Origin: Rubrivirga marina
GTDB lineage: Bacteria > Bacteroidota > Rhodothermia > Rhodothermales > Rubricoccaceae
Direction of reading: 5' to 3'
DNA length: 64,000 bases
Assembly (NCBI RefSeq): GCF_002283365.1
Contig: NZ_MQWD01000001.1
Span: 2,134,944 to 2,198,943 of the forward strand
Below are positions 42,169 to 49,256 of this stretch, in pieces. Both the position numbers and the translations under genes were made by a program. Within the stretch, counting starts at the first letter, position 1; each line of letters starts with the position of its first letter. The notes beneath the pieces are model-generated. The model saw only the letters and a program-made list of their open reading frames with translations, was not told the origin of the DNA and searched no databases.

Positions 42169-43461
42169 TCAGAGCTGCGACTTGAGCGGGCGGATCACGG
42201 TCTCGGCGAGCCGCTCGGTCCACGGGCGGTCCGCCCACATCGCGTGGGTGTAGAGGTCCCCGTCGGCCCAGTCGGCCTCGAACGTCTCGGTCATCCGCCC
42301 GGCGAAGGCCGTGTCGTAGAGGTTGAGGCTGGCCTCGTCGTTGAGCTCGAAGGACCGGACGTCGAAGTTGGTCGAGCCGACGGACACCATCCGGCTGTCC
42401 ACGATCAGCATCTTGGTGTGGATCATCGTCGGCTGGTAGACCGAGATCTCGACGCCGGCCGCCAGGAGGTCGCCCCAGAGTTGCTTCGACGAGACGCGCA
42501 CGAGCTCGGAGTCGATGTGCGGGCCGGGCACGAGCACGCGGACGCGGACGCCGCGCCCGGCCGCCGCCACGAGCGCGCGGACCATGATCTCGTCGGGCAC
42601 GAAGTAGGCCGAGGCGAGGTCGATCGACTCCCGGGCCGAGGTGATCGACATGAGGTACATCAGCCGCATGCTGTCGCTGCCGCCCTCGGCCGACGACGTG
42701 AACGTGTGGGCGGCCACCGTCCCGGCCGCCTCGAGCGGGGGGAAGTAGTCGGGGCCGTTGAGGACGGCGCCGGTCGTCTGGATCCAGTTGTCGAGGAACG
42801 CCGCCTGCATCTGGGCCACGACCGGGCCCTCGACGCGGAAGTGCATGTCGCGCCAGTGGTCGGGGCTCTGGGCGTCGCCGCTCCACACGTCGGCGATGCC
42901 GACGCCGCCCGTGAACCCGACGCGGCCGTCGACGACGAGCAGCTTCCGGTGCGTCCGGCTGTTCATCCGGTCGAGGCGGTACCACGCGAGCGGGCGATAC
43001 TGCTCGACCTCGACGCCGGCCTCGGCCATGTCGTCGAGCGTGGCATCGTCCATCTTGAGCGCGCCGGCCCAGTCGACGAGGACGTGGACGCGGACGCCCT
43101 CGCGGGCCTTCCTCGCCAGCGCCTCGGCGAACCGGTCGCCGATCTCGCCGGACCAGTAGACGTAGGTCTCGAACGTGATCGTCCGCTCGGCGCTGTCGAC
43201 GGCGGCGAGCATGGCCGGGAAGATCTCGTCGCCGTTGTCGAGGGCCGTGACGGCGTTGCCGTCGAGTATCGGCGGGCCGAGGAGGGCGCCCATCTCGCGG
43301 GCGAACTGCTCGGAGCCGAGCGCGAACGGCGTCTCGACCTGCTCGTCGATCCGCTGCTCGCCCGTCGTCACGTTGAGCGCGACGAGGCCGAGGAGGACGG
43401 TGAGGAGGGCGGAGAGCGCGCCCACCCAGGCGACGTCCTTCTTGGACATGGAGTCGAGCAT
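42169..43461 (-). CDS. Cardiolipin synthase / phospholipase D-family protein
   Basis: 430 residues from ATG at 43461 (MLDSMSKKDVAWVGALSALL); an alternative ATG is four codons downstream. One N-terminal membrane helix is followed by two PLD domains with complete HKD motifs: THRKLLVVDGRVGFTGG (about 180) and IHTKMLIVDSRMVSVGSTN (about 350). The flanking YVYWSGEIGDRFAEAL and LNLYDTAFAGRM segments match the cardiolipin synthase branch. It condenses phosphatidylglycerol (or PG with PE) into cardiolipin at the membrane. It is divergent from ispG, sharing a 146-base 5' region. Confidence 0.92.
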   Translation of the reverse strand: MLDSMSKKDVAWVGALSALLTVLLGLVALNVTTGEQRIDEQVETPFALGSEQFAREMGALLGPPILDGNAVTALDNGDEIFPAMLAAVDSAERTITFETYVYWSGEIGDRFAEALARKAREGVRVHVLVDWAGALKMDDATLDDMAEAGVEVEQYRPLAWYRLDRMNSRTHRKLLVVDGRVGFTGGVGIADVWSGDAQSPDHWRDMHFRVEGPVVAQMQAAFLDNWIQTTGAVLNGPDYFPPLEAAGTVAAHTFTSSAEGGSDSMRLMYLMSITSARESIDLASAYFVPDEIMVRALVAAAGRGVRVRVLVPGPHIDSELVRVSSKQLWGDLLAAGVEISVYQPTMIHTKMLIVDSRMVSVGSTNFDVRSFELNDEASLNLYDTAFAGRMTETFEADWADGDLYTHAMWADRPWTERLAETVIRPLKSQL

Positions 43462-43578
43462 CGGTCGCGAACGTGCGCGCGGACCGCTCCGGTTCCTCGC
43501 GGGGCCGCTCACGTGTCCAGACGATCGGATTCGCCGGAAACGGAACGGGTCGGGCAGAACGTTGCCCCGCCGTCGCCG

Positions 43579-43586
43579 TAGTCTCC
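43579..43586 (+). promoter_or_regulatory. Putative promoter box TAGTCTCC for ispG
   Basis: GTAGTCTCC is 21 bases before the ispG start and resembles the boxes upstream of sbcD and the lipoprotein gene. Confidence 0.3.
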
Positions 43587-43607
43587 CCCCGATTTCCCCC
43601 CGCACCG

Positions 43608-44753
43608 ATGGAGCTCTCGACAGACGAGTCGACCCAGGCCGCGCAGGCCCCCCAGCGGCCGCGCCGCCACTCCCGCCAGGTCACCCTCCGCCACACCGTC
43701 GACGGCGTAGAGCACGAGACGAAGATCGGCGGCGGCGCCCCGATCACGGTCCAGTCGATGACGACGGGCAAGACGCACGACGTCGAGGGCTGCCTCGCGG
43801 AGGTCCGCGAGCTCGCCGAGGCGGGCGCCGACGTCGTCCGCGTGGCCGTCCCGCGGCCCGAAGACGCCGACGCGCTCTCCGCGATCGTGGCCGGCAGCCC
43901 GGTGCCGATCGTGGCCGACATCCACTTCAACCACACGTACGCGCTGAAGGCGCTCGAGGCGGGCGTGGCGAAGGTCCGGATCAACCCGGGCAACATCGGG
44001 AAGCCGGAGTGGGAGCGGGAGGTCCTCCGCGCGGCCAAAGACAAGGGGGTGCCGATCCGGATCGGCGTCAACGGCGGGTCGCTCGAGAAGGACATCCTCG
44101 ACAAGTACGGCTACCCGCGGCCCGAGGCGCTCGTCGAGAGCGCGCTCCGCCACGCCGAGGTCTGCGACCGCGAGGACTTCCAGGACGTCGTGATCTCGGT
44201 CAAGCACTCCGACGTCTACTTCATGATCCAGAGCTACCGGCTGCTCGCCGAGCAGACGGACTACCCGCTGCACCTCGGCGTCACGGAGTCCGGGAGCATG
44301 AAGACGGGCCCGATCAAGAGCTCCATCGGCATCGGCTCGCTCTTGGCCGACGGGATCGGCGACACGATCCGCGTGAGCCTCGCGGCCGACTCGGTCAACG
44401 AGGTGAAGGTGGGCCACCAGATCCTCAAGTCGCTCCGCCTCGGGCGGCCCGGCGTCAACGTCATCGCGTGCCCGACGTGCGGGCGCCTCGCCGGCGACCT
44501 GTTCTCGGTCGTCGACGAGGTCGAGGAGGCCGTCGCGAAGCGCGGGTTCGAGCGCGACCTCAACGTGGCGCTCATGGGCTGCGCCGTCAACGGGCCCGGC
44601 GAGGCGGCCGGCGCCGACCTCGGCGTGTCGCTCGGCCGCGGCCGGGCCCACGTGTTCAAGAAGGGCGAGATCGTCGGGACGGTCGACCAGGACGAGATCG
44701 CCGACGCCGTGATCGACCTCATCGAGCGCTGGGACGAGCCGGCGGCGAGCTAG
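43608..44753 (+). CDS. ispG: 4-hydroxy-3-methylbut-2-en-1-yl diphosphate synthase
   Basis: 381 residues from ATG, the usual length of the two-domain bacterial enzyme. The TIM barrel shows APITVQSMTTGKTHD, VPIVADIHFNHTYALKA, KVRINPGNIGK and VISVKHSDV. The C-terminal [4Fe-4S] domain has the CPTCGR cysteines and the third cysteine in ALMGCAVNGPGE with the catalytic Glu. It reduces ME-cPP to HMBPP in the MEP pathway. The 35-residue N-terminal extension is polar and probably disordered. The stop is followed directly by a palindromic repeat. Confidence 0.96.
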   Translation: MELSTDESTQAAQAPQRPRRHSRQVTLRHTVDGVEHETKIGGGAPITVQSMTTGKTHDVEGCLAEVRELAEAGADVVRVAVPRPEDADALSAIVAGSPVPIVADIHFNHTYALKALEAGVAKVRINPGNIGKPEWEREVLRAAKDKGVPIRIGVNGGSLEKDILDKYGYPRPEALVESALRHAEVCDREDFQDVVISVKHSDVYFMIQSYRLLAEQTDYPLHLGVTESGSMKTGPIKSSIGIGSLLADGIGDTIRVSLAADSVNEVKVGHQILKSLRLGRPGVNVIACPTCGRLAGDLFSVVDEVEEAVAKRGFERDLNVALMGCAVNGPGEAAGADLGVSLGRGRAHVFKKGEIVGTVDQDEIADAVIDLIERWDEPAAS

Positions 44754-44776
44754 CCCGTCTCGGTACCGAGGCGGGC
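44753..44776. repeat. Palindromic element with one G-T pair
   Basis: GCCCGTCTCGG-TA-CCGAGGCGGGC lies between the convergent ispG and subtilase genes and begins on the last base of the ispG stop codon. Confidence 0.72.
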
Positions 44777-44783
44777 CGAGTCG

Positions 44784-46349
44784 CTAGCGGACGACCGCCA
44801 GCCGGAGCGCGGCGTGCCCGCCATCGGTCGGGCGCACCAGGTAGATCCCGGCCGGGAGCGCCGGCACCGCCACCGGCCGCCGGCCGACGCCCTCCGGCCA
44901 CCGCGCCACGCGCCGCCCGAGCCCGTCGAACACGTCGAGCGCCGTCGGGGTGGCCGTCTCGACCAGGACGCGCCCGCCGGGGCGGACGGTCGACGGGTAC
45001 AGCCGCCAGTCGCTCTGGGCCGGACCGGGCTCAGTCGCGACGGCGAGTTCGACGGCCGCGAGCGCGTCGACGACGCCCCAGCCGACCTGGTTGTCGGGCG
45101 CCGTCGCCTGGCTGGCCGTCGAACGGAGGAGGTCTCGGACCTCGATCGGGTCGAGGTCGGGGCGGGCCTGGAGGATCTGGGCCACGACGCCCGTCACCAT
45201 CGGGGCCGCGAACGACGTCCCGTTGCTGAAGGCGTAGCCGCCGCCCGGCGTTGCGATCCGCACGAGGGCGCCGAGTGCCGAGACGTCGGGCTTGATCCGC
45301 CCGTCGGCCGTCGGGCCGACCGACGAGAAGCCCGCCCGGAGCCCGTTCTGCCCGACGGCGCCGACGGCGATGGCCGAGTCGGCGTCGGCCGGGGCCGTGA
45401 TGATCTGCCAGGGGCCGCCGCCCTCGTTGCCGGCCGCGACGACGACGACGAGCCCGCGCGCGGCGGCCCGGTCGACGGCCCGCGTCACGATCGCCGTCTC
45501 GCCGTCCATGTCCGACGGCGCGTAGTCGCCCTCGCCGGGGTCGAACGTGCTGTAGCCCAACGAGATGTTGACGACGTCGGCGCCGTTGGCTTCCATCCAC
45601 TCGAGCCCGGCCACGAGCGCGTCCTCCTCGGCGTGGGTCTCCGTCGGGGCGAACTCCGTCGTCGCCGCGAGGACCTCCGCGTCGAAGGCCGGCCCGATCA
45701 CCTCGCCCTCGGCGTGGCCGAGCGTGACCGACGAGACCGAGAGGCCGTGGTAGTTCGCCTGCGTGAGAGGAGAGAACGCCGTGACGGCCACGAGCCGCCC
45801 GTCGGCGGCGACGTCGGCGAGGGCCGGGTGGTCGAAGTCGAAGAGGGTGTCGAGGAAGCCCACGCGGACCCCGACCCCCGTGTAGCCCGCCTCGATCGCC
45901 GCGTCGGCCCGGACGAGGGCGAGTTGGGCGGCCGACGCCCCGTAGTCGAGGCGGACGAGCGACGGGGTCGGCGCGGCCTCCAGAGGGCTCGGCGGCATTC
46001 GTGCCTCGACGAGCCGCCCGACCGGCCGGACCTCGCGGACAAACGGGAGGTCCCGGACGGCCTCCAACTGCGCCGCCGTGAGGTCGGCGCTGAGGGCGCC
46101 GAGCCACCGGCTCTCGACGGCCGGCACCACGCCGAGGCGGGCGAGCTCGGCCCGTGCCGACGGTGCCACTGCGCGGTCCCGGCCGGAGCCCGCCGTGCCC
46201 CGAAGCGCGCGCCGGGCGGCGGCGCGGGCGGCCGGGGGCGGCGCGTCGACCGTCTCGGAGACCACGATCCAATACCGTCCGGGCTCTGCGGGTTGGGCGG
46301 CGAGCGGAAAGGCCGCGAAGACGAGGACCAAGAAAAGGACGCGGCGCAT
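44784..46349 (-). CDS. Secreted S8 (subtilisin-like) serine protease with T9SS-type C-terminal domain
   Basis: 521 residues with signal peptide MRRVLFLVLVFAAFPLAAQ. An inhibitor-like prodomain is followed by the catalytic triad: Asp in VGFLDTLFDFDHP (about 162), His in YHGLSVSSVTLGH (about 200) and Ser in NGTSFAAPMVTGV (about 375), with the oxyanion Asn in VVAAGNEGGG. Residues about 440-521 (WRLYPSTVRPGGRVLVET ... ALPAGIYLVRPTDGG) look like a T9SS sorting domain, so outer-membrane secretion is likely. It is divergent from the LacI gene. Substrate is unknown; maturation of neighbouring secreted proteins is possible but unproven. Confidence 0.93.
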   Translation of the reverse strand: MRRVLFLVLVFAAFPLAAQPAEPGRYWIVVSETVDAPPPAARAAARRALRGTAGSGRDRAVAPSARAELARLGVVPAVESRWLGALSADLTAAQLEAVRDLPFVREVRPVGRLVEARMPPSPLEAAPTPSLVRLDYGASAAQLALVRADAAIEAGYTGVGVRVGFLDTLFDFDHPALADVAADGRLVAVTAFSPLTQANYHGLSVSSVTLGHAEGEVIGPAFDAEVLAATTEFAPTETHAEEDALVAGLEWMEANGADVVNISLGYSTFDPGEGDYAPSDMDGETAIVTRAVDRAAARGLVVVVAAGNEGGGPWQIITAPADADSAIAVGAVGQNGLRAGFSSVGPTADGRIKPDVSALGALVRIATPGGGYAFSNGTSFAAPMVTGVVAQILQARPDLDPIEVRDLLRSTASQATAPDNQVGWGVVDALAAVELAVATEPGPAQSDWRLYPSTVRPGGRVLVETATPTALDVFDGLGRRVARWPEGVGRRPVAVPALPAGIYLVRPTDGGHAALRLAVVR

Positions 46350-46428
46350 AAGGGGGCGGGGCCAAGAACTGCGGAAGGTCCGGCTCCGTGCGTTCTGGCG
46401 CCAGTCGGGATCCGTTCGACCGTTGCCT

Positions 46429-46442
46429 GGTAGCGCTTCCGG
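46429..46442. promoter_or_regulatory. Possible auxiliary LacI-type operator
   Basis: TGGTAGCGCTTCCG agrees with the perfect operator at 46508 at 10 of 14 positions, including the central AGCGCTT. The centres are about 80 bases apart. Confidence 0.35.
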
Positions 46443-46469
46443 GATGCCCCTAGATGGGGGCGGTCGGCC

Positions 46470-46498
46470 TTGACGTTGCCGACATCGGGCGGTATCGT
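46470..46498 (+). promoter_or_regulatory. Promoter of the LacI-headed operon
   Basis: TTGACG (46470-46475), a 17-base spacer and TATCGT (46493-46498) match the sigma-70 layout well. The predicted start of transcription falls at the left edge of the operator at 46508. Confidence 0.55.
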
Positions 46499-46507
46499 AC
46501 GCGCACT

Positions 46508-46521
46508 TGTAAGCGCTTACA
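46508..46521. promoter_or_regulatory. LacI-family operator, perfect palindrome TGTAAGCGCTTACA
   Basis: The 14-base perfect palindrome has the central CG typical of LacI/GalR-family sites. It lies 9 bases before the regulator's GTG and just downstream of the promoter, a position that would block transcription when occupied. A related site is at 57179. Confidence 0.82.
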
Positions 46522-46530
46522 CCCCGCCCG

Positions 46531-47568
46531 GTGCCCGTCACCATCTACGACATCGCCGAGGGCGCGGACGTCTCCATAGCGACCGTCTCGCGCGCCTTCA
46601 ACGGGCACCCCCGGGTGTCCGAGACGACCCGCGAGCGCGTGTTCGCGGTGGCGCGGGCGCTCGGCTACGAGCCGCACGCGAGCGCCCAGAGCCTGGCCCG
46701 CCAGAACACCCAGCTCATCTCGGCGGTCGTCCCCATCATGACGTCGGCCTTCTTCATGGAGGTCCTCCGCGGGATCCAGGACCGGCTCGACGAGAGCCAC
46801 TACGACCTCGTCGTCTACGCCAGCCGGACGCTCGACTCGATCGGCGGGCAGCTCTCGCGGGCCGTCCAGCGCGGCCGGGCCGACGGGATGCTCCTCATCT
46901 CGACCCCCATCACCGACGCCCGCGTCCGTCAGATCCTCGCTGCCCGCCAGCCCGTCGTCCTCGTCGACGCCTACCACGACGACATCGACTCCGTCACCGT
47001 CGACAACCGGCGGGGTGGGGCCGTCGCCACGCGGCACCTCCTGGCGCGCGGCCACGAGCGGATCGGGCTGCTCCTGCCGGTCGAGGGCTCCGGGCCGTCC
47101 GACCAGCGCCGGGCGGGCTACGAGGACGCGCTCCGCGAGGCGGGCATCGAGGTCGACGAGGACCTCATCCTCCACGCCATGTGGGACCACGTCCACCACG
47201 GGTACACGCGCTACGCCGGCTACCAGGGGATGCGCGAGTTGATGGGCCGGTTCGAGGGGCGTGACGACGGGCCGACCGCCGTGTTTGCCGCGGCCGACGT
47301 CCTAGCCTACGGCGCGCTCCGCGCCGGCCGGGAGGCCGGCTACCGGGCCCCCCGCGACATCGACGTCATCGGGTTCGACGACATCGAGCCGAGCGCCTAC
47401 GCCGGCCTCTCGACGGTCCGCCAGCCGATGTACGAGATGGGCAAGATGGCGACCGAGCTCCTCATGCGCCGCCTCGGCAACCCGGCGTCGCCCGCTCAGC
47501 ACACCGTGTTCGCGCCGGACCTCGTGGTTCGGGAGTCGAGCGGCGGCAGCGCCGAGAAGCTCGTATGA
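46531..47568 (+). CDS. LacI-family transcriptional regulator of the starch/maltodextrin locus
   Basis: 345 residues from GTG. The N-terminal helix-turn-helix and hinge are intact (VTIYDIAEGADVSIATVSRAFNGHPRVSETTRERV, hinge HASAQSLARQNT with the minor-groove contact Leu-Ala). The periplasmic-binding-protein-like sensor domain follows (LISAVVPIMTSAFFMEVLRGI, VDAYHDDIDSVTVDNRRGG, DVIGFDDIEPSAYAGLSTVRQP). A perfect operator overlaps its own promoter, so autoregulation is expected. Its stop overlaps the next gene as ATGA. Because the downstream genes are amylases and a receptor, the effector is probably a maltodextrin or a derived sugar; that is inference. Confidence 0.95.
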   Translation: MPVTIYDIAEGADVSIATVSRAFNGHPRVSETTRERVFAVARALGYEPHASAQSLARQNTQLISAVVPIMTSAFFMEVLRGIQDRLDESHYDLVVYASRTLDSIGGQLSRAVQRGRADGMLLISTPITDARVRQILAARQPVVLVDAYHDDIDSVTVDNRRGGAVATRHLLARGHERIGLLLPVEGSGPSDQRRAGYEDALREAGIEVDEDLILHAMWDHVHHGYTRYAGYQGMRELMGRFEGRDDGPTAVFAAADVLAYGALRAGREAGYRAPRDIDVIGFDDIEPSAYAGLSTVRQPMYEMGKMATELLMRRLGNPASPAQHTVFAPDLVVRESSGGSAEKLV

Positions 47569-49253
47569 CGCGACGCTTGGGACCGGTTTTGCTGCTGGCA
47601 GCCCTGCTCGGCGCCGGCGGGATCGCCGTCGGGTGCGGCGCGGAGGCCGCGTCGCCGGGCGGCAGTGCCGTCGTGGCGCGCGTGGGGGAGGGGGCCGTCA
47701 CGCTCAACGAGGTGTCCGAGGCCTTCGCCGACCTCGTCGTCCGCGGTGGGCTCGACGCCTCGCCCGAGGCGCTCGACGCCGTCGTCCAGTCGCTCGTCCA
47801 CCGCCGGCTCCTCATCGAGGGCGCCTACGCCGACGGGATCGAGCAGACCGACGACTACCGCGCCGCCCTCGCCCTTGCCGAGACGAAGGCGCTCCTCGAC
47901 CGCTACACTGCACACGCGCTCCGCGACGAGCTCCAGGTCACCGAGGCCGACGAGCGCGAGGCGTTCGTCATGATGAACACGACGTACGACGCGCGGCACC
48001 TGTACGCCCGCGATCGCGAGACGGCCGAGCGACTCCGTCAGCGCCTGCTCGCCGGCGAGACGTTCGAGGCCCTCGCGGCAGAGACGTTCGCCGACTCGGC
48101 CCTGGCCGCCTCGGGCGGTCGGCTGGGGGCGTTCGGACACGACGAGATGGACCCGGCCTTCGAGGCCGCCGCCTTCCGGCTCCCCATCGGCGAGGTGTCC
48201 GAGCCCGTCCGCACCGCGACCGGCTACTCGGTGATCCGGGTCGACGCGCGCGCGTCGAACCCGCTCCTGACCGAGGACGACTTCGCGCGGAAGCGGCACC
48301 AGATCCGCCGCTACGTCGCCAAGCGGAAGCGGACGGAGGGCCGGTTCCGGCTCAGCCGCGAGGTCCGCGACGACCTCGCCCCTCGCTTCACCGACGCCTT
48401 CGACCGGCTCGTGGCCTTCGCGACGGGCGTCGCCCCGAACCTCGACGCCGAGGCCCTCGCCGAGTGGCGCCGCCAGCCGCTCGTCCGCTTCGACTCGGAC
48501 GCGCTCGGCGGCGTCTGGACCGTCGCCGATGTGGAGGACCGCGCGGCGTCGATGACGGAGCGCCAGCGGGCGGCCGTCCAGGACGCGGCGACGCTTCGCG
48601 ACTTTATCGAGGGCCTGCTCGTCCGCGAGGAGCTCGCCGCGCGTGCCGAGGCGGAGGGGCTGGGCGGCCCGGCCATCCGCGAGAGCGTCCAGCGCCAGAT
48701 GGACGAGTGGGTCTTTTCGGAGGCGAAGCGCCGCCTGCGCCTCGACGTGGCGATCCCGGACGACTCGCTCCGCGCCCATTTCTCGGCCCATCCGGACGCG
48801 TACGTCGTGCCCGAGCGCGTCCGCGCCCGCGAGATTCTCGTCGCGACGCGCGCCGAGGCCGACGCCCTCCGCCGCCAGCTCGCCGACGGCGCCGACTTCG
48901 AGGCGCTCGCCCATGGGCATTCGCTTCGCCCTGGCGCCGCCACGGCTGGGGGCGACCTTGGCGCCGTCACGCGCGCCCAACTCGGCCGCCTCGGCGGCGC
49001 CGTGTTCGACGCCACGCCGGGCTCGCTCGTCGGTCCTGTCGAGGTGGCCGGTCGCTACGTCCTCGTCGAGCGCGGCGAGACGCTGCCGCCGCGGCCCATG
49101 ACCTTCGCCGAGGCCCGTCCGCTCGTCCGCGAGGCGCTCGACGCCCCGTTCGCCCAGCGCCGCCTCGCCGCCGCCGTCGTCGGCCTCCGCGACCGCTTCC
49201 CCGTTCGCGTCGACCGCGACGCGCTCGCGCCGCTCCTCTCGGCCCGCCTCTGA
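47565..49253 (+). CDS. Peptidyl-prolyl isomerase lipoprotein with two parvulin (PpiC) domains
   Basis: 562 residues. The N-terminus MTRRLGPVLLLAALLGAGGIAVGC ends in a lipobox-like VGC (Cys24). A SurA-like helical region is followed by a first rotamase domain (about 135-230, ARHLYARDRETAERLRQRL, GGRLGAFGHDEMDPAFEAAAFRLPIGEVSEPV) and, after an insertion, a second one (about 415-515, VRAREILVATRAEADALRRQL, GGDLGAVTRAQLGRLGGAVF). It should chaperone outer-membrane proteins in the periplasm. It overlaps the lacI stop by four bases and is three bases from the TonB receptor, so it may be a dedicated folding factor for that receptor or for the giant protein after it. Confidence 0.9.
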   Translation: MTRRLGPVLLLAALLGAGGIAVGCGAEAASPGGSAVVARVGEGAVTLNEVSEAFADLVVRGGLDASPEALDAVVQSLVHRRLLIEGAYADGIEQTDDYRAALALAETKALLDRYTAHALRDELQVTEADEREAFVMMNTTYDARHLYARDRETAERLRQRLLAGETFEALAAETFADSALAASGGRLGAFGHDEMDPAFEAAAFRLPIGEVSEPVRTATGYSVIRVDARASNPLLTEDDFARKRHQIRRYVAKRKRTEGRFRLSREVRDDLAPRFTDAFDRLVAFATGVAPNLDAEALAEWRRQPLVRFDSDALGGVWTVADVEDRAASMTERQRAAVQDAATLRDFIEGLLVREELAARAEAEGLGGPAIRESVQRQMDEWVFSEAKRRLRLDVAIPDDSLRAHFSAHPDAYVVPERVRAREILVATRAEADALRRQLADGADFEALAHGHSLRPGAATAGGDLGAVTRAQLGRLGGAVFDATPGSLVGPVEVAGRYVLVERGETLPPRPMTFAEARPLVREALDAPFAQRRLAAAVVGLRDRFPVRVDRDALAPLLSARL

Positions 49254-49256
49254 CCT

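Larger units (their letters stand above)
46350..46530. other. Divergent regulatory region between the subtilase and lacI-type genes
   Basis: The 181 bases hold the lacI promoter and operator on the right, a weaker operator-like site near 46429-46442, and a possible subtilase promoter on the minus strand (CAGTTCTTGGCCCC, about 46359-46372). No gene was seen in it. Confidence 0.6.

Noticed and set aside
4093-44776. The GCCTCGG palindromes as a CRISPR array
   Set aside because: Copies are scattered over 44 kb between genes, with no regular spacers and no cas genes.
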